Shown piece after piece: positions 53,652-63,051 of a stretch of 64,000 nucleotides of DNA. The DNA is from Candidatus Poribacteria bacterium (GTDB lineage: Bacteria; Poribacteria; WGA-4E; PCPOR2b). Under the pieces are notes generated by a model. That model had not been told where the DNA came from. It did not search any database and was given only the letters and a program-made list of their open reading frames with translations. Made by a program: the position numbers and the translations under genes. The stretch covers positions 13,332 through 77,331 of the forward strand of contig JAPPKS010000029.1 of the NCBI GenBank assembly GCA_028819845.1, in the 5' to 3' direction. Positions within the stretch are counted from its first letter, which is position 1. Each line of letters begins with the position of its first letter.

Positions 53652-55385
53652 TCAATCGCACGGCATTGGACTTTGTCCTTTTAATAGTTCACGTGCGCGT
53701 TCGAGCGTCGTTTCCGTCGGCTCACCACCATGCATCCGGGCAATTTCCTCAACCCGTTCTTCCGAAGACAACAGTTTCGCCGAGATGGTAGTTCGATTGT
53801 GGTTCACATGTTTTTCAACGCGAAAATGCCTATCAGCGAGGCGTGCAATTTGCGGAAGGTGCGTGATACAGATGACCTGGCGCAATCGCGCCAATTCCGC
53901 CAATTTTTGTCCAACAATGTCTGCCGTATGCCCGCCGATGCCCACATCAATTTCGTCATAAATCATTGATGGGATGCTGTCAATGCTGGCAAGCGCCGTT
54001 TTCAGGGCAAGCATGACTCGAGAGATTTCGCCGCCGGACGCAATTTTTGCCAATGGTTTCGGTTCAGATCCAACGTTGGGCGCGATAAGAAACTGTATAT
54101 CATCCATCCCATTGGATTTCAATTCATACTGTTTCGCCTTAATCTCCAAAATTCCATTGGGCGATTCCGCCGGTTGCACAAGTATCTGGAATATAGCTTT
54201 ATCCATCCCCAACGTGTGGAGTTGCATCTCGATTAACGACTCTAACCGGCTGGCTGCCTCTTTTCGCTTTTCCGAGAGTTCAACTGCGAGTTGCCGCCCT
54301 TTCTTAATCGCAGCCCGAATCTGGCTTTCCAATTCTTCAACGTGTTCAGAACCTACTTGCAGTTCTTTCAGTGTCTGATTCACATGCGCCTGATAATCCA
54401 ACATTTCAGCGATAGAATTGCCATATTTCCGTTTCAGCCGGTGGATGAGATCCAAACGCCCTTCGACGTCCGCGAGACGATTTGGGTTAAATTCAACAGC
54501 GTCGCGGTAGTCGCGAATCTGATAGGAGATATCCTCCAACTCGTACAATGCAGATTCCAGCCGGGAATTCAACTCAACTAGATTTACGTCCATATGGCTC
54601 AGTTTTGAGATTGTGCGGTTTATCTCTTTTAGATTGTCTAATATCGCAGCGTTCGATGCGTTGCCGCCGTAAAGCTCATCATATGCCAGACTCGCGGATT
54701 CAAACCGGGTTTCTGCGTTGTTGAGGAGGTTACGCTCATTGATTAGGCTCTCTTCCTCTTCTTGTTTAAGTTCGGCATTCTCCAATTCATCTCGTTGAAA
54801 TTCCAACAGTTCTTTTTCACGTGCCGCTTCGTGCAATTTCCGAGAAACGTCGTTAAGGCGACTGCGCAACGCGTGGATTTCATCGTATGTTTGACTGACT
54901 TGCGATCGCAGCCCTTCAAGTTTACCGAAAGCATCAAGCAGATTCAAATGTGTTTCGGTTCGGAAAAGCGACTGATGTTCATGCTGCCCGTGAATATCGA
55001 CCAGCAGGTTCCCAAGCTCCTGTACAAGTGTCAGGTTCACCATCTGTCCGTTGAGATAGCACCGACTCCGCCCGTTTGCGCTAATCTGGCGAGAAATTAA
55101 CAAACCCTCCTGTGAATCCGAGAGATTAGCGACACCGGATTCACGCAGGTAGTGCCATCCGGGATGGTCCGGCGGCGGATTAATGGCAATCTGCACGTTA
55201 GCGTGATCTTTACCCGATGGTACGACTCCCGATGCGCGGCGCTCGCCCAATGCCAGTCCAACAGCGTTCAGGATGACAGACTTTCCGGCTCCGGTTTCGC
55301 CGGTGAAGATATTGAGACCAGCCGAAAATACGAGCCGGAGTTCATCAATAAGCGCGACGTTTCGGATATAAAGTTCTTCAATCAT
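53652..55385 (-). CDS. recN: DNA repair protein RecN
   Basis: 577 residues; SMC-like ATPase that holds broken DNA ends for recombination. Walker A is TGETGAGKSVIL at 29-40. The ABC signature is IASGGEISRVML (about 450) and Walker B MIYDEIDVGIGGHTADIVGQKL. Between lie the two coiled-coil arms (LLEFQRDELENAELKQEE and others). Full length for the family. It follows nadK at 26 bp, the common nadK-recN order. The ATG opens IEELYIRNVALIDEL, as in RecN of many bacteria. Confidence 0.97.
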   Translation of the reverse strand: MIEELYIRNVALIDELRLVFSAGLNIFTGETGAGKSVILNAVGLALGERRASGVVPSGKDHANVQIAINPPPDHPGWHYLRESGVANLSDSQEGLLISRQISANGRSRCYLNGQMVNLTLVQELGNLLVDIHGQHEHQSLFRTETHLNLLDAFGKLEGLRSQVSQTYDEIHALRSRLNDVSRKLHEAAREKELLEFQRDELENAELKQEEEESLINERNLLNNAETRFESASLAYDELYGGNASNAAILDNLKEINRTISKLSHMDVNLVELNSRLESALYELEDISYQIRDYRDAVEFNPNRLADVEGRLDLIHRLKRKYGNSIAEMLDYQAHVNQTLKELQVGSEHVEELESQIRAAIKKGRQLAVELSEKRKEAASRLESLIEMQLHTLGMDKAIFQILVQPAESPNGILEIKAKQYELKSNGMDDIQFLIAPNVGSEPKPLAKIASGGEISRVMLALKTALASIDSIPSMIYDEIDVGIGGHTADIVGQKLAELARLRQVICITHLPQIARLADRHFRVEKHVNHNRTTISAKLLSSEERVEEIARMHGGEPTETTLERARELLKGQSPMPCD

Positions 55386-55411
55386 AATGTAAATGGAAAC
55401 ATCTCTATGCC

Positions 55412-56281
55412 TCAGGATTTACGTTTCGCGCCCTCTCCTAACATCAATTTGCTCCTTAAAGCGTCGAATGCGCTGCGATGCTGGGAACGAATGAGTTGGA
55501 TGGTCTTTTTCGCTTTTCGGATGCGAATCAAGCAGTCTGAGGTAAGAGAGTGTGTTTCGCGTTGTCCGTCAACAAATAGGTCGACGCTGCTGTAATCATA
55601 ACGAATCGCAACCGTAATCTCGGAATCTCCGTGCGCAATAAATGGACGAACCGTGAGCGAATGGGGTGCAATCGGCGTTAAAAGAATAGCGTTGAGGTGC
55701 GGATCGACAATTGTCCCGCCGCTTGCTAGGGAATAGGCGGTTGAGCCGCTTGGAGTGGCAATAATCAAGCCGTCAGCGTTGTACATCATGAACACTTCGC
55801 CATCAATGTAGGTATCGAGTTCAATCAGTTGCCCATAGCAGCGAATTACAACATCATTAAGGGCAAATGATTGCGAACGCTGCAAATCGGGATTGTCCAC
55901 ATCGATTTCCAGCATCATCCGCTGATCAATATAGTAATTCTCCGCAAAGATGTTAGTAAGCGCGGGATAGAGTTCATCAAGCGAAACTTCAGTAAGGAAT
56001 CCAAGATAACCGAGATTGACCGCAAGGATTGGCACGTTTTCTATCTGGGGCGTGTGAGCGGCGTTTAACAGTGTTCCATCGCCGCCGAGCACCAATAAAA
56101 AATCACATTGTTCAACAACACCGTCCTGATTGCATCCGGAAGGAGGTGCACCTAGCGCTAAAGCTTGCTCATCAGGAATCAACGGCTCGACACTTTTGTC
56201 CTTAAGCCAATTGTATAGGGCGATGACGACATCGGATGCTTTGGGCTTAGAGGTGTTGACAAAAAAACCGACTGTTTTCAT
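55412..56281 (-). CDS. nadK: NAD kinase
   Basis: 289 residues from the ATG at 56281; a GTG 33 bases upstream gives an extra 11 residues. Phosphorylates NAD to NADP. The GGDGT motif is in LLVLGGDGTLLNAA at about 63-77, with LNDVVI in place of the usual LNExxI, NADGLIIATPSGSTAYSLASGG near 170 and IAPHSLTVRPFI. Cytoplasmic and usually a homotetramer. It is directly upstream of recN and 70 bp from the polyprenyl-phosphate transporter gene. Confidence 0.96.
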   Translation of the reverse strand: MKTVGFFVNTSKPKASDVVIALYNWLKDKSVEPLIPDEQALALGAPPSGCNQDGVVEQCDFLLVLGGDGTLLNAAHTPQIENVPILAVNLGYLGFLTEVSLDELYPALTNIFAENYYIDQRMMLEIDVDNPDLQRSQSFALNDVVIRCYGQLIELDTYIDGEVFMMYNADGLIIATPSGSTAYSLASGGTIVDPHLNAILLTPIAPHSLTVRPFIAHGDSEITVAIRYDYSSVDLFVDGQRETHSLTSDCLIRIRKAKKTIQLIRSQHRSAFDALRSKLMLGEGAKRKS

Positions 56282-56335
56282 AATTTCATCGGGGCGGGAA
56301 TACCCCCGGATCACAGCGATTTAAATTTAGTTGAG

Positions 56336-57367
56336 TTATGACGCTTCCCTCTGCTCGAACCGATAAAACAACAAGATCGCCCCACAACCGGCGAGAAACG
56401 CCAACGACGTGATTAACAAATTCAGATTCATTTGAGGTATTATATGCGCAACGTCGATACGTTCACCGCCGACAATCTCATATTTTCGGAAGGGCCAAAG
56501 CCCGTACAGAGAACCCGCCATCAAACCAATCAAAAATGATATAGTCAAATCGCGGTGGCGTTCAAGGACGTAGTTTAACAATCGAGTAAACGCCAATAGT
56601 CCGATACCGCAGCCGACAGCGAAAATAGCCAACACAAGCCAATCCAATCGACTGACCGCCGCAATAACGTCAAAATAGATGCCGAGGAGCAGGAGAATAA
56701 ACGACCCGCTGATTCCGGGAAGTATCATCGCGGAAGCGGAAATAGCCCCACAAAAGAACAGATACAGTAACTTCATAACAGAAATATTTCCAACTTCGCT
56801 GTCCGCATCCGGCTCTACGATGCCGGAAGCAGAGATGCTGGATTGACGATTTTCCTTGAGTTCGTACTTTTTACTAGCGTTTTCGAGTTTATCCTCCCCA
56901 ATCATACCGAGTGAAAGTCCGACAGTCAGCGCGACGGCGATAAGCAGAACGATAAACGCTTTTACGGAAAAGCGTTTCAACATCTTAGCGGGAATGATAA
57001 TGGAAGCTAGAATTAAGCCGCAAAAGAAACCGTGAGTCGGATCATGCTGATTGTTAAACAGGTATTTGATCAGGTCAGATAATGCTTTAATCGCAAGCGC
57101 AGCGCCAACGGCAAGGGCCGCCAAAAACCCAAAGTCGATATGCCGCAGTTCCGCACGTGCTTCAGACAATTTGTCTCTTTTCAGCGTGATTGCGCCTAAA
57201 AACTTCTGAACGGTTGACAATCCGATGTGGTGCAAGGCTCGAATTAAGCGTTCATAAATGCCTAGCACAATTGCCATAGTGCCGCCGCTCACACCTGGAA
57301 TAATAAACGCGATGCCGATAACACAGCCCTTAACGATATGACCTATGACAAGCCTGAACTTCAGCAA
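56336..57367 (-). CDS. DUF368 membrane protein (polyprenyl-phosphate transporter, PopT-like)
   Basis: 343 residues with about nine membrane helices and two matched family motifs: GIAFIIPGVSGGTMAIVLGIYERLI at 18-42 and SAMILPGISGSFILLLLGIYFDVIA at about 210-235. The internal repeat and the helix pairs are characteristic of DUF368. Members were recently shown to carry undecaprenyl phosphate across the membrane so it can be reused for cell-wall synthesis. The TTG start has ACGGGGG seven bases upstream. A polar loop (DKLENASKKYELKENRQSS) separates the halves. Confidence 0.88.
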   Translation of the reverse strand: MLKFRLVIGHIVKGCVIGIAFIIPGVSGGTMAIVLGIYERLIRALHHIGLSTVQKFLGAITLKRDKLSEARAELRHIDFGFLAALAVGAALAIKALSDLIKYLFNNQHDPTHGFFCGLILASIIIPAKMLKRFSVKAFIVLLIAVALTVGLSLGMIGEDKLENASKKYELKENRQSSISASGIVEPDADSEVGNISVMKLLYLFFCGAISASAMILPGISGSFILLLLGIYFDVIAAVSRLDWLVLAIFAVGCGIGLLAFTRLLNYVLERHRDLTISFLIGLMAGSLYGLWPFRKYEIVGGERIDVAHIIPQMNLNLLITSLAFLAGCGAILLFYRFEQREAS

Positions 57368-57423
57368 GTTTTACCCCCGTTAAATCCCGCCTCCTCGTGA
57401 ACCATCGTTTTTTTATTGCAGGT

Positions 57424-58176
57424 TTAATTCAAGGTTTCATCGTTGAGCCAACTCTTCAGCGGATCGATTAGGTGGTGAGCAGTAAAGTCCAGTTGCACTG
57501 GTGTAATCGAAACGCAACCATTGCGGATGGTGTTGACATCTGTATCCTCTCGCCGGTCAATCTTTTCGCGTTCGCCGCCGATCCAGTAGTAGGGTTTTCC
57601 CTGCCGATCCAAGCGTTTGACAGCTTGTGCACCATAAGCCCCAAGGTCTTGCCGAGTCATTTCTATGCCTCGAAGCTCAGAGAACGTGCAGTTTGGCACG
57701 TTGACATTCAAGAGAATCCGATCGGGCATACCGTAGGCAATCACCTGCTTGGCGATACGGCAAGCAATTGATGCCGCAGTTTCGTAGTGGTAGGTTGGAC
57801 CTGGAGCGAGTGAAACCGCAATTGACGGGATGCCGAGAAAGGTTCCTTTTTTCGCAGCCGCAACAGTCCCGGAAAAATGAAGATCTTGCCCCAAGTTTTG
57901 TCCATGATTGATGCCGGACACGAGGAGTTGCGGCGGTTCGGGAAGCAACGCACTGACGCCAAGGTCCACACAGTCAACTGGTGTCCCGTCGACAGCGTAG
58001 GCGCGGCTCGCCACCTGCGCCGCTCTGAGCGGACGATTCAGCGTAATTGCCATTCCAACCCCGCTGCGCTCTCGATCCGGCGCCACGATAAACACTTCGT
58101 CAAGGCTTTCAAGTGCCTCGGCGAGCGCCTTTAATCCAGCCGATTCTATGCCGTCGTCGTTAGTCACAAAAATCAT
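57424..58176 (-). CDS. surE: 5'-nucleotidase SurE
   Basis: 250 residues from the ATG at 58176 (GGGTG upstream); a GTG two codons earlier is possible. Removes phosphate from nucleoside monophosphates and is linked to stationary-phase survival. The acidic metal site TNDDGIESAGL is at residues 5-15, RERSGVGMAITL follows with the catalytic Ser, and LVSGINHGQNLGQDLHFSGTVAAAKKGTFLGIPSIAVS is the core of the fold. Typical length. Its 3' end is 56 bp before the DUF368 gene. Confidence 0.96.
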   Translation of the reverse strand: MIFVTNDDGIESAGLKALAEALESLDEVFIVAPDRERSGVGMAITLNRPLRAAQVASRAYAVDGTPVDCVDLGVSALLPEPPQLLVSGINHGQNLGQDLHFSGTVAAAKKGTFLGIPSIAVSLAPGPTYHYETAASIACRIAKQVIAYGMPDRILLNVNVPNCTFSELRGIEMTRQDLGAYGAQAVKRLDRQGKPYYWIGGEREKIDRREDTDVNTIRNGCVSITPVQLDFTAHHLIDPLKSWLNDETLN

Positions 58177-58331
58177 AATCACCCGCGAAACACAATTGGA
58201 GCCTTCAGCGGTGTCATACGCTGTGAATTAAGTGATTCTCAATGAGTCCCATAATCTCTTCCTGCCTGCAGCCCCCAAAACAGAGCGCTTTCACTAAACA
58301 TCATGGCTGCAGCATATCTTATTTTATCCCA

Positions 58332-58997
58332 TTAATTGCCTCTGAGGCTATTGATAAGCAGCCGTGAAAATAACCGCATTTCCCGAAGCGTTTTGACATT
58401 GCTGACTTCGTCGCCGTAGATGGTTTGGATTGACGTGCTCTCAATCCGAAAACCGAGCCGCCCCGCTTTAATTAAAAGTTCCGATTCAGTTTCATACCGC
58501 TCGGTGTTCAGTCGGACGGTTTTCAAAACTTCAGCCTTCATGAGTCGGTAACCTGACTGAAAATCCGGGACGCTTTGCCCACAGAGCGCTGAACCAACAG
58601 TGGAAACCAAGCAGTTGTTCAACCGTCGATGCAGAGGCATTCTCAACCGCTCCTTAAACCGTGCACCGACGACGATGTCCGGGCGCGTTCGACGGAAATG
58701 ATCGAAGAACCGCGGTAAATCCATGGGGTCATGTTGCCCATCGCTATCCATCGCGGCAATCAATTCATAGCCATTCTGAAGAGCGTAATCGAAGCCGGTG
58801 CGCAGTGCGCGTCCCTTCCCGCGATTCTGAGCATGTTTCAGAATAACAGCGCCGTGCGCCTTCGCAATCTCCGCTGTGTTATCGGATGAACCGTCATCAA
58901 TTACGGCAATGCGTCCGACGAATAGACTCGCCTCTTGGATGATCCGACCGATGGTTGACGATTCATTGTAGGCAGGTAATAGTAGGCAGGTTTTCAT
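58332..58997 (-). CDS. Glycosyltransferase family 2 (dolichol-phosphate mannose synthase-like)
   Basis: 221 residues from the ATG at 58997. The GT-A fold opens CLLLPAYNESSTIGRII. AVIDDGSSDNTAEIA, MDSDGQHDPMDLPRF (the metal-binding DxD site) and the SGYRLMKAEVLK segment are typical of DPM1-like polyprenyl-phosphate sugar transferases. No C-terminal membrane helices are present. It may make a polyprenyl-linked sugar; a DUF368 lipid-carrier transporter is two genes away. It lies 25 bp downstream of tyrS. Confidence 0.88.
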   Translation of the reverse strand: MKTCLLLPAYNESSTIGRIIQEASLFVGRIAVIDDGSSDNTAEIAKAHGAVILKHAQNRGKGRALRTGFDYALQNGYELIAAMDSDGQHDPMDLPRFFDHFRRTRPDIVVGARFKERLRMPLHRRLNNCLVSTVGSALCGQSVPDFQSGYRLMKAEVLKTVRLNTERYETESELLIKAGRLGFRIESTSIQTIYGDEVSNVKTLREMRLFSRLLINSLRGN

Positions 58998-59021
58998 GAG
59001 ATTAAGGCACAAACCATAGAT

Positions 59022-60254
59022 TCATTGAATTATCAGCCTTGCGAACCGCCGTTTCCCAACTTGCAGCACACTTCCGCTAGAAAGGTCAATTTCAAGAGAT
59101 GAATCGGTAATCCGCTCATTGTCAAGGCGCACCCCGCCCTGTTGAACCAACCGCCTCGCTTCGCTGGTGCTATCGGCAAATCCGGCGTGCGTGATGAGAT
59201 GGGCAAGCCAAATTTTCCCATCGGCGAGTGTAGTCGAAGGAATATGAACATCAGGTAGGTCTTCAGGCAGTTGGCGGTCGCGATGAACCTTGTCAAATTT
59301 AGCCTCAGCCGATGCCGCCGCTGTCTGATCGTGGTAAATGGACACAATTTCACGCGCCAGTCTCTGCTTAACGGTTTTTGGATGAAGATCGCCGTCGGCT
59401 AATTTTACTTCCAGCTTTCGGATTTCATCAAGCGGCACATCAGTTGCCAGCTTAAAGTAGGTACTCATCAACTCGTCGGGAATTGACATCAACTTCGCAT
59501 ACATTTCGTTGGGCGGCTCATATATCCCGACATAGTTGCCGAGGGATTTACTCATTTTCTCGCTTCCGTCCAACCCAACGAGTAAGGGCATCAGAAGTGC
59601 AACCTGAGGCTGCTGGCCGTGAGCGCGCTGGAGATCCCGCCCCGCCAGAATATTGAATTTTTGGTCGGTGCCGCCCATTTCAATGTCTGCTTCCAAGTGC
59701 ACCGAATCATAGCCCTGACACACGGGGTAAAGCATTTCGTGAAGGCTGATTGGCACTCTTCGATCAAATCTATCGGCGAAATCGTCCCGTTCTAACACCC
59801 TCGCCACAGTAGTTTTAGCCGTAAGGTTGATTACATCCGAGAAGCACATCTTGCCTAGCCACTCACTGTTGAATACAGTGGAGGTTTTCGACGGATCCAA
59901 TATTTTGCAATATTGTTCTTCGTAGGTTTTGGCGTTGAGGCCGATTTGCTCCTCTGAAAGCTGCGGCCGTGTCTTCGAAGTTCCAGTGGGGTCGCCAATC
60001 ATCGCCGTGAAGTCACCGATGATGACAATAACTTGATGGCCGAGATCTTGAAACTGACGGAGTTTACGTAGTACAACGGCAAGTCCAAGATGAATATCCG
60101 GTGCAGTTGGATCCAGCCCAAGTTTGACGCGAAGGGGTCGGGCTTGTTCCCGAGCCATCTCCAATTTTCGGAGAAGTTCTTCCTTGGATATAATCTCTGC
60201 TGTGCCTCTGCCGATGAGGTCAACCTGTTCATCTATACTCAATTCAGCATGCAC
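59022..60254 (-). CDS. tyrS: Tyrosyl-tRNA synthetase
   Basis: 410 residues from the GTG at 60254, which has GGGGAA upstream; a TTG 51 bases earlier has no ribosome binding site. Class I synthetase that charges tRNA-Tyr. The HIGH-like motif is PDIHLGLAVVLRKL, the tyrosine site has YPVCQGYDSVHLEADIEMGGTDQKFN, and SEKMSKSLGN is the KMSKS loop. A C-terminal S4 domain (RRLVQQGGVRLDNERI) binds the tRNA. This is the shorter-catalytic TyrRS group that has HLG in place of HIG. Confidence 0.95.
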   Translation of the reverse strand: MHAELSIDEQVDLIGRGTAEIISKEELLRKLEMAREQARPLRVKLGLDPTAPDIHLGLAVVLRKLRQFQDLGHQVIVIIGDFTAMIGDPTGTSKTRPQLSEEQIGLNAKTYEEQYCKILDPSKTSTVFNSEWLGKMCFSDVINLTAKTTVARVLERDDFADRFDRRVPISLHEMLYPVCQGYDSVHLEADIEMGGTDQKFNILAGRDLQRAHGQQPQVALLMPLLVGLDGSEKMSKSLGNYVGIYEPPNEMYAKLMSIPDELMSTYFKLATDVPLDEIRKLEVKLADGDLHPKTVKQRLAREIVSIYHDQTAAASAEAKFDKVHRDRQLPEDLPDVHIPSTTLADGKIWLAHLITHAGFADSTSEARRLVQQGGVRLDNERITDSSLEIDLSSGSVLQVGKRRFARLIIQ

Positions 60255-60482
60255 GCTGGATTCCCCGTTAGATATCGTCTGGAGGTCTTCACTACTACGG
60301 TTCAAGGTAGTTATTATACTACACCTTGCATGATTCAGTCAACGATATATCAATTCAACAACGATAAGACTTCATGTGGAAAATCAGCTATCGCAGACTA
60401 TCCGAGCGTGTGCGGCACGTTTCTAAACGGCCTACGTCATAGCGAATCTAGCATTGAGGCATAGGACTCATCCTCACGGTTT

Positions 60483-61034
60483 TTATTGAACTGTACCGGT
60501 TAGCTTCCCCCTGAATTCTTCTTTGAATTTTCGGATTTTGGGGTCGATTACGAACTGGCAGTATGGTTGGTTGGGATTGAGACTATAGTAATTCTGGTGA
60601 TAAACCTCCGCCGCGTAAAAATCGAGACAAGGTACAATCTCTGTAACGATCGGATTCGGCCACAAGCCACAGGCGTCCGTTTCACGCTTGGAGGATTCGG
60701 CGATAGCTTTCTGTTCATCGCTGTGATAAAAAATAGCTGAACGGTATTGGGTACCAACGTCGGCGCCCTGCCGGTTTAAAGTCGTTGGGTCGTGCGTGCG
60801 CCAAAAGACATATAGCAGGTCGTCAAATGAAATGACTTGGGGTCCAAAAGAAATCTGCGCTACTTCGGCATGTCCGGTGGTTCCGCTGCAAACCTGCTGA
60901 TATGTTGGGTTTTTAACCACGCCGCCGGCGTAGCCGGAAACTACCTGTTGCACGCCTTCTAGACGTTGAAATACGGCTTCGACGCACCAGAAACAACCGG
61001 CGCCGAACGTTGCTGTTTCAAATTTAGTCGACAT
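60483..61034 (-). CDS. msrA: Peptide methionine (S)-S-oxide reductase
   Basis: 183 residues. Repairs oxidised methionine. The active site GAGCFWCVEAVFQ is at 12-24 with the catalytic Cys, followed by the GYAGGVVKNPTYQQVCSGTTGHAEV and THDPTTLNRQGADVGTQYRSAI segments. A late Cys (PYCQFVIDPKI) is placed to be the resolving residue. No fused MsrB domain. ATG start. It is divergent from the MBL hydrolase gene and 230 bp from tyrS. Confidence 0.97.
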   Translation of the reverse strand: MSTKFETATFGAGCFWCVEAVFQRLEGVQQVVSGYAGGVVKNPTYQQVCSGTTGHAEVAQISFGPQVISFDDLLYVFWRTHDPTTLNRQGADVGTQYRSAIFYHSDEQKAIAESSKRETDACGLWPNPIVTEIVPCLDFYAAEVYHQNYYSLNPNQPYCQFVIDPKIRKFKEEFRGKLTGTVQ

Positions 61035-61169
61035 TTTTTCTTCACCGCAACCATGGTGCTTACTATGACGAGATTGGAAATACTGCCCTCATTTTAGCAA
61101 CTAGCGTCCGGTTTGTCAATCGCCAAACAGTGGAACGGACGCCTCAATGAGTCTCGAATTATTTTGATG

Positions 61170-61198
61170 TTGCATTCCAATTCTGTCTGCTATATCAT
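61170..61198 (+). promoter_or_regulatory. Possible promoter for the MBL hydrolase gene
   Basis: TTGCAT (61170-61175), a 17-base spacer and TATCAT (61193-61198), 43 bp before the start codon. Reasonable match to a sigma-70 promoter; not tested. Confidence 0.5.
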
Positions 61199-61240
61199 AG
61201 GCTGTTACTTCTTCATGGTAGCCCGTAGAAGGAATCGTCT

Positions 61241-62038
61241 ATGAAAATCACGGTTCTCGGTTCAGGCACTTCGACAGGCGTGCCGGAATATAAATGCAGT
61301 TGCGAAACATGTGAAGATGCGCGAACGTTGCACTCAAAAAACTGTAGGACACGCCCGTCGATTCACATTGAAAAGCATGGGAAGCATCTGCAATTCGATA
61401 CCGGTCCCAACTTTATCGATCAGATTGATAGGAATAAAGTCGAATGGATTGACGCGGTGATTTATACCCACTGTCACGCCGATCATACCAGCGGGACAAA
61501 TGACTTGGTTATGCCCTGCCGTAAGCAGAAGATGGATATACCGATTTACGGTCCGGAGGAGACGATACGGATTCTGGAGCGCAATTACGATTACATGTTT
61601 AGCAAGGAGGTATTTCAAGGCGGCGGCGTTGGGCATTTGCTGCCTCACACCGTCAATGAGCGTTTTGAGATGCACGGGTTCGAGATTACGCCGCTTCCCG
61701 TTGAGCATGCAGCTGTCACGACGTTCGGCTATCGGATTGACGACTTCGGTTACCTCCCCGACGTGAAGCGCTTACCAGATTCTTCCAAAGCATTGCTGCG
61801 CGGCATTGAGGTGCTAATCATTGATGCGCTAAGCTTCAATCCGCGTCACCCAACCCATCTCGCTGTTGGAGAGGCGGTAGAAATCGTAAATGAGCTACAG
61901 CCGCGAGAAGCCTACTTTACGCACATAATGCACCGACTAGATCACCGGTATTTTCGTGATCAGTGCCAAGAACAAAGCATTGAATTACCGGAATATGCCT
62001 ATCTGTCGTACGATGGGCAGGCAATTGAAATTCTGTAA
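61241..62038 (+). CDS. MBL-fold hydrolase, PhnP-like phosphodiesterase
   Basis: 265 residues. The fold begins MKITVLGSGTSTGVPEYKC. A zinc-binding CSCETC pair early in the chain and IYTHCHADHTSG (the HxHxDH metal site) are visible; later metal ligands are the His in PVEHAAVTTFGY, the Asp in LIIDALS, and the His of YFTHIMHRL. This is the pattern of PhnP-type cyclic-phosphodiesterases and the related metal-dependent hydrolases. The natural substrate is unknown; no phosphonate genes lie nearby. ATG start. Confidence 0.88.
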   Translation: MKITVLGSGTSTGVPEYKCSCETCEDARTLHSKNCRTRPSIHIEKHGKHLQFDTGPNFIDQIDRNKVEWIDAVIYTHCHADHTSGTNDLVMPCRKQKMDIPIYGPEETIRILERNYDYMFSKEVFQGGGVGHLLPHTVNERFEMHGFEITPLPVEHAAVTTFGYRIDDFGYLPDVKRLPDSSKALLRGIEVLIIDALSFNPRHPTHLAVGEAVEIVNELQPREAYFTHIMHRLDHRYFRDQCQEQSIELPEYAYLSYDGQAIEIL

Positions 62039-62147
62039 TGCGGCAATAATTGGGAATTGTATACGATAGCGTTTGTAAGTTTGGTTGCACATTGCGGATA
62101 TTGTCAAGCGCGCGGGTTCATACTCTTTGAGAATGGTGATTAACGAA

Positions 62148-62918
62148 ATGAAATTTCCGAAAGGGATTTGGAGTATGGCTATTGTTTTTTTGTGCTTGAT
62201 TGTTGCTTCGGAAAGCTATGCCGCCGACATCTGGCTTTTCGATGAAGTTAACGGTGATAAAGTTGCGGAAGTGTCCGGAACAGGAATTGAAGGGGAAATT
62301 TCTGGCAACTACAAATACGTAGCGGGCAAGTTCGGCGAAGCATTGGAATTCAATGGGGAAAACACCTCTGTTCTGTTTGAGAATGACGATCCGAAGCAGG
62401 CTTTTATACTTCATCGCGGCAAGGATGTTTCCTTGGTCTTTTGGGCGAAACCGTCGAGCGGCAATTTTAGAACGATTTTCTGGACACGAGGTGACGGTGC
62501 TGACGCGGATAGATTCAATATCCATTCAGGTCCCGGCCCGACCCTTGGATTCGATTACAGGGAAGTGAATGGAAATATTCATCAAGGGCTTTACGAAAAC
62601 GTTCCGCTTCCGATAAATGAATGGACACATATTGCGATTTCGCGAGAAGGAAATACCTACAATACTTATAGCAATGGGATCCTGGTGTCGCAAGGGGAAG
62701 ATCAAAATCCAGCATTGCCTCAATCTATAAGTTGGATGTTGAGTAGACCCGGGTTTATTTTTGGTGGGATTATAGATGAAATAGGATTCTTCGAATCGGT
62801 GCTTAATGAAAATGATGTCGCCAGCATCATGGAAAATGGCCTCGAATCAACCACGCTCGCCGTGGCGCCGTCAGGCAAGATTTCCACGACCTGGGCACGG
62901 TTGAAGCGCGGTAGATAA
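62148..62918 (+). CDS. LamG-domain exported protein
   Basis: 256 residues from the ATG at 62148. A signal peptide ends VASESYAADI near residue 25. The body is a concanavalin A-like LamG domain: DIWLFDEVNGDKVAEVSG, EALEFNGENTSVLF, SLVFWAKPSS, EWTHIAISREGNTYNTYSNG and FGGIIDEIGFFESVLNENDV. It ends with the tail LAVAPSGKISTTWARLKRG. As I recall, similar GK-x-TTW-x-x-K tails end many LamG proteins of Poribacteria. It could mark a protein sorting or anchoring signal, but that is inference. Ligand unknown. Confidence 0.8.
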   Translation: MKFPKGIWSMAIVFLCLIVASESYAADIWLFDEVNGDKVAEVSGTGIEGEISGNYKYVAGKFGEALEFNGENTSVLFENDDPKQAFILHRGKDVSLVFWAKPSSGNFRTIFWTRGDGADADRFNIHSGPGPTLGFDYREVNGNIHQGLYENVPLPINEWTHIAISREGNTYNTYSNGILVSQGEDQNPALPQSISWMLSRPGFIFGGIIDEIGFFESVLNENDVASIMENGLESTTLAVAPSGKISTTWARLKRGR

Positions 62919-63051
62919 TTTCACCGGCAAAACAGCCATGAAGACACTGCCTTTAACGGTGTTTGCAGGAAGACTCACGACCCTAGAACCCAACCTCCAA
63001 AAACTAACATAGGAGCGAGGTGTCAAATCGTCCCGCTCACTCAGCATTTTC

